Made by a program: the position numbers and the translations under genes. The notes below the pieces were generated by a model. The model did not search any database. It saw nothing but the letters and a program-made list of their open reading frames with translations, and was not told where the DNA came from. DNA of 64,000 bases from Aplidium turbinatum (taxonomy: Eukaryota; Chordata; Ascidiacea; Aplousobranchia; Polyclinidae): assembly GCA_918807975.1 (NCBI GenBank), contig OU964918.1, positions 42,578,477-42,642,476 of the forward strand, in the 5' to 3' direction. This document shows, piece after piece, positions 60,952-64,000 of this stretch; the stretch's first letter is position 1, and the number at the start of each line of letters is the position of its first letter.

Positions 60952-61776
60952 GTCATGACGTCACTATATAAGCACTTTTTTCTTTTTCTCTTTCAAAGCA
61001 AAATACGAGAAGAGTGCCTATATAAGTTCTAAATTCGACAATTAAGTTCAACTGATTCGATGGCGCGTAAGATACATCTCGGGCTGGTGTTCCAGAGGGA
61101 ATGAGTTCGATACTACGCGGAAGCGTTTTTTTTAAAATTTTTAACTAAATTTTGACCCGAAGTGACTCAATCGTTAGGCTGCTGCATTTTTGTGGTCAAT
61201 TTTTAATTTGAGTAGCCTACAGCCCAAGGTTTTATGTCTTTTCAAATTATGAGTAATAAAGTTAAGAGTTTTTTAACTTTCTTTAATTTGAGAATTTCTC
61301 TGGATAATTTTCCGTTCATCGTAAGAGGATGTGACCATGTTTGCCGAACGACGCAAAAATGTAATGCGTGCCGAAGTCGCAAAAATGTAATGCGTTGTTC
61401 GGCAAACACGGTCACATCCTCTCTGAAAAAATTTTTTTTTACCCCACTTGATTATATCGAACTCTTTCGCTCTGGAACACTAGCCGAGGACTATCGTACG
61501 CGCCACGAGTTACAACCTAATTCGTACCATGAACAATTCGCACCTTCAGTTTGTACCTTGAAAAACTCGAGAGAAAACTTAAAAAAAGCCGAAGTCGCTG
61601 ATTGCAGTTTCCGCAAACATTTTTAAAGGGTTAGGGTATCGGAGTATCGGTTAGGTAAGATCGAGAGAAAAAAAAATAGAACATCGCTGATCGCAGCTTT
61701 CCTTTTTCCGCAAACAATTTAAAATTTCCGGTAATGATCCTAAGAGTTTGCCGAAGTCGCTGATTGCAGTTTCCGC

Positions 61777-62973
61777 GGTTCTCACGAATTACCCATAAGC
61801 ACCATAAGTACCCATAAGCACCATAAGTCGCGTCAAATTACCCATAAGTTACATCGAATTACCCATAAGCCCAATAAGTCGCGTCGAATTACCCATAAGC
61901 CACAGAAGTCGCGTCGAATTACCCATAAGCCCCATAAGTTGCGTCAAATTACCCATAAACCCCACAAGTCGCATCAAATTACCCATAAGCACCATAAGTG
62001 GCATCGAATTATTTATCTAGAAGTAACGTCGAATTACCCATAAGCTTGTAGAGTGTAGTCTATAGCCGTCTATATAGCCTAGTAGTCGGCTGCATAGCCG
62101 AGTGGTGAGGAGTACTGGCTCGGCGTTCCAAAATATAGTTCGACACCACTCAAGAGCAGGACACTTTGAAGGCATGCCTGAAGGTGGACACAAAGATTGG
62201 CTTCCTTGCCTTCTCGTCCGCTTATGTGTAATCTGCAGTTTGCTGCAGCAGATGGAGTGTTTATACTGTTTTGTCCGATAAAACACCTTAACAACGGACA
62301 GTTTTCCCAATGACCTAGGTGATTCAAGCGTAGTAATCATTCTCGCACTCAGCCAGAGACTTTATTCTTGCTTTGAACTTGATAATTAAAGAAAAAAAAA
62401 GAATAATGACAAGGGTGGGAATCAAACCCGTGTCATCAAAGTCAACAGCCCTTTGGCTAAACCACTACGCCACTCAAGCGCTCGTGAAATTTTGGCTCAG
62501 TTTAGTTTATATCGGTAATGTTTCGAGAACGCTCACAATATTATCAGTTTAGTTTGTTTTTATTTCTGACTATCACAACGAAAAAACAATATGACAAACA
62601 TAGCAGAGGTCTATAAAAGGTATAAGCGACAAAAGCGGACGTTAATATAACGTGCATGATACCAAAGTAGGACAATCAGTTTAAAATATGACACCGTTGC
62701 AAAGTCGCAACACCTTATTTTATGTGACACTCCGTCTGCTGCAGCGACCTGCAGATTACAATAAACCTTGACATGAAGACGTAAGTAATTTCACGTTGCT
62801 TATGGGTAATTTGACGCCACTTATGGTGCTTATGGGTAATTCGACGCGACTTATGGGTAATTCGACGTGACTTATGGGTAATTTGACGCGACTTATGAGG
62901 CTTATGGGTAATTCGACGTGACTTATGGGTAAATCGAAGCGACTTATGGTGCTTATGGGTAATTCGTGGGACC
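61777..62973. mobile_element. Foldback-type element, family 3, copy 1
   Basis: The ends GGTTCTCACGAATTACCC and, inverted, GGTCCCACGAATTACCC lead into terminal arrays of a roughly 30-bp unit (ACCCATAAGCCCCATAAGTC with GCGTCGAATT), about 260 bp on the left and 175 bp inverted on the right. Flanks AGTTTCCGC (61768-61776) and GGTTTCCGC (62974-62982) match at 8 of 9. The middle holds two tRNA-like modules (see 62085-62482), also present in copy 2, so they travel with the element. Confidence 0.8.
62085..62482. repeat. Two opposing tRNA-like modules inside the family 3 element
   Basis: The plus-strand module has TAGCCGAGTGG (62095-62105) and AGTTCGACACC (62137-62147). The minus-strand module has TGGCGTAGTGG (complement of 62462-62472) and GGTTTGATTCCC (complement of 62417-62428). 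Both have A/B-box order and spacing like polymerase III promoters, but no complete cloverleaf is convincing. The same pair recurs at 63636-64000. Confidence 0.6.
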
Positions 62974-63051
62974 GGTTTCCGCAAACATTTTAAAAGGGTT
63001 AGGGCTGATTGGAGTTTCCGCAAACATTTTAAAAGAGTTAGGGCAGTGGTT

Positions 63052-63349
63052 CCCAACCCTTTTGTCTTAGTGACCCCCTTTAAACATTTTTGTAGATACG
63101 GCGACCCCCACTTATATTCTTTCCTGAATGCAAGTATACTATTAACAAACAATACAACAAAAGGCATCATTAAAACTGTTTAACTTTCGCCACACTTGCA
63201 TCCCCGAGAACCAGCTTTACCGTTTTTAACAAGCATGGCTTCACAAGTGTTTCCCCAATAGTGTGAGGTTTCTTTCCTTTAGCAATTTCCAGTATGACCT
63301 CATAAGACGCCTGAACTACAGCCACATTTTCCTGATGAAAGTTTCCAGT
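63052..63349 (-). mobile_element. Fragment of a hAT transposon with transposase N-terminal piece
   Basis: Starts CAGTGGTTCCCAACCCTTTT and GTGACCCCC, a common hAT (Charlie-type) end. On the minus strand it encodes VVQASYEVILEIAKGKKPHT followed by IGETLVKPCLL, the conserved region just before the catalytic core in ZBED5-like hAT transposases. It is cut by the family 3 element that begins at 63350, so only a fragment lies in the window. Confidence 0.7.
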
Positions 63350-64000
63350 GGGTCCCACGAATTACCCATAAGCCTCATAAGTACCCATAAGCATCATAAG
63401 TCGCGTCGAATTACCCATAAGCCCCATAAGTCTCGTCGAATTACCCATAAGCCCCATAAGTCACGTCGAATTACCCATAAGCCCTGTAAGTCACGCCGAA
63501 TTACCCATAAGCCCCATAAGTCGCGTCGAATTACCCATAGGCACCATAAGTAGCATTGAATTACCTAGAAGTAACGTCGAATTACCCATAAGCCTGTAGA
63601 GTGTAGTCTATAGCCGTCTAGAAGCCTAGTAGTCGGCTGCATAGCCGAGTGGTGAGGAGCACTGGCTGGGCGTTCCAAAATATAGTTCGACATCGCTCAA
63701 GAGCAGGGCACTTGAAGGCATGCCTAAAGGTGGACACGAAGATTGGTTTCGTTGCCTTCCCGTCCGCTTATGTGTAATCTGCAGTTTGCTGCAGCAGATG
63801 GAGTGTTTTGTCCGATAAAACACTTTAACATTGGACTATTTTCCCTATGAACCAGGTGACTGCAGCATAGCAATCGTTCTCGCACTCAGCTAGAGACTTA
63901 ATTCTTGCTTTGAACTTAATAATTAAAGAAAAAAGAATAATGGCAAGGGTGGGAATCAAACCCGTGTCACCAAATTCCATAACCTTTGGCTAAACCACTC
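63350..64000. mobile_element. Foldback-type element, family 3, copy 2 (runs off the window)
   Basis: Starts GGGTCCCACGAATTACCC, then an array of about eight 30-bp units to about 63595, then the same tRNA-like modules as copy 1. The right terminal array and target duplication lie beyond the window. Confidence 0.75.

Larger units (their letters stand above)
57666..61508 (+). repeat. Repeat G, two adjacent copies with insertions
   Basis: Copy one starts near 57666 (GGCAGTGGCCATTTGAC), copy two near 58934 (GGGCAGTGGCTATTTGAC). Each runs through ATCTGAAACA, TTTGACCGGT, a tRNA-like GAGTTCGATACTAC tract and TTGAGTAGCCTACAGCCC. Inserted are foldback elements at 57685 and 58497 and a hAT element at 58994-60951. 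At 61310-61430 the sequence folds back on itself (GAGGATGTGACCATGTTTGC and its complement). Confidence 0.5.
61509..63051. mobile_element. Foldback-type element, family 2, copy 5 (interrupted, partial)
   Basis: The left end resembles family 2 (TTACAACCTAATTCGTACC), followed by GAAGTCGCTGATTGCAGTTT units. It is interrupted by the family 3 element at 61777-62973 and resumes with TTTCCGCAAACATTTTAAAA and AGGGTTAGGG up to about 63051. The right end with GGTTGCATCC is missing. Confidence 0.6.

Noticed and set aside
61788-62050. Regular array of about 30-bp repeats suggestive of a CRISPR array
   Set aside because: The units are directly abutting without unique spacers, form the arm of an inverted element with a 9-bp duplication, and the genome is clearly eukaryotic.
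62715-63553. Repetitive frames encoding RITHKPHKS-type peptides
   Set aside because: They are translations of the family 3 terminal arrays in arbitrary frames, on both strands.

Overview
The window looks like a piece of a large, AT-rich, repeat-laden genome of a bilaterian animal, probably a marine invertebrate. The evidence is two conserved spliced animal genes, GT-AG introns, BEL/Pao, hAT and piggyBac-type elements, tRNA-derived SINEs and TTAGGG-like internal arrays. I cannot name the species. A tunicate is one possibility, but nothing here proves it.

Only two host genes are supported, both on the minus strand. The first (849-25922) is a single-copy-type MAPKAPK2/3 protein kinase with nine coding exons encoding 359 residues spread over 25 kb. 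The second (51001-55409) is the ribosome-assembly factor BRIX1/BRX1, with seven coding exons encoding 304 residues. The exon phases of both genes close exactly. One is a stress-signalling kinase acting below p38, the other a nucleolar 60S assembly factor; I see no functional link between them.

Almost everything else is transposable elements, and many can be bounded to the base by target-site duplications. Intron 3 of the kinase gene holds a foldback-type element with a hAT-type element nested in it. Intron 1 holds a 4.5-kb palindromic element, followed by a hAT transposon (21182-24450) with 8-bp target duplications, matching ends and an uninterrupted 635-codon transposase, which looks complete. 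From 26 to 34 kb lie hAT elements, a tRNA-derived SINE, a TA-flanked element and a Harbinger-like MITE inserted in one another. From 35.3 to 47.7 kb is a stack: a SINE split by a 12.1-kb hAT element, whose transposase gene was itself hit by a second hAT (carrying a SINE) and by a TTAA-flanked piggyBac-type element, into which a young but broken BEL/Pao LTR retrotransposon inserted. From 57 to 64 kb there is a comparable pile of foldback-type elements, a hAT element and a family with about 30-bp terminal arrays and tRNA-like modules.

The most unusual pattern is a set of three repeat families with different sequences but the same plan: GG-rich ends, terminal arrays of short tandem repeats in inverted orientation, and 9-bp target duplications. 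This is the layout of Foldback/MuDR-type elements. I found no dedicated new defence, toxin or metabolic system.
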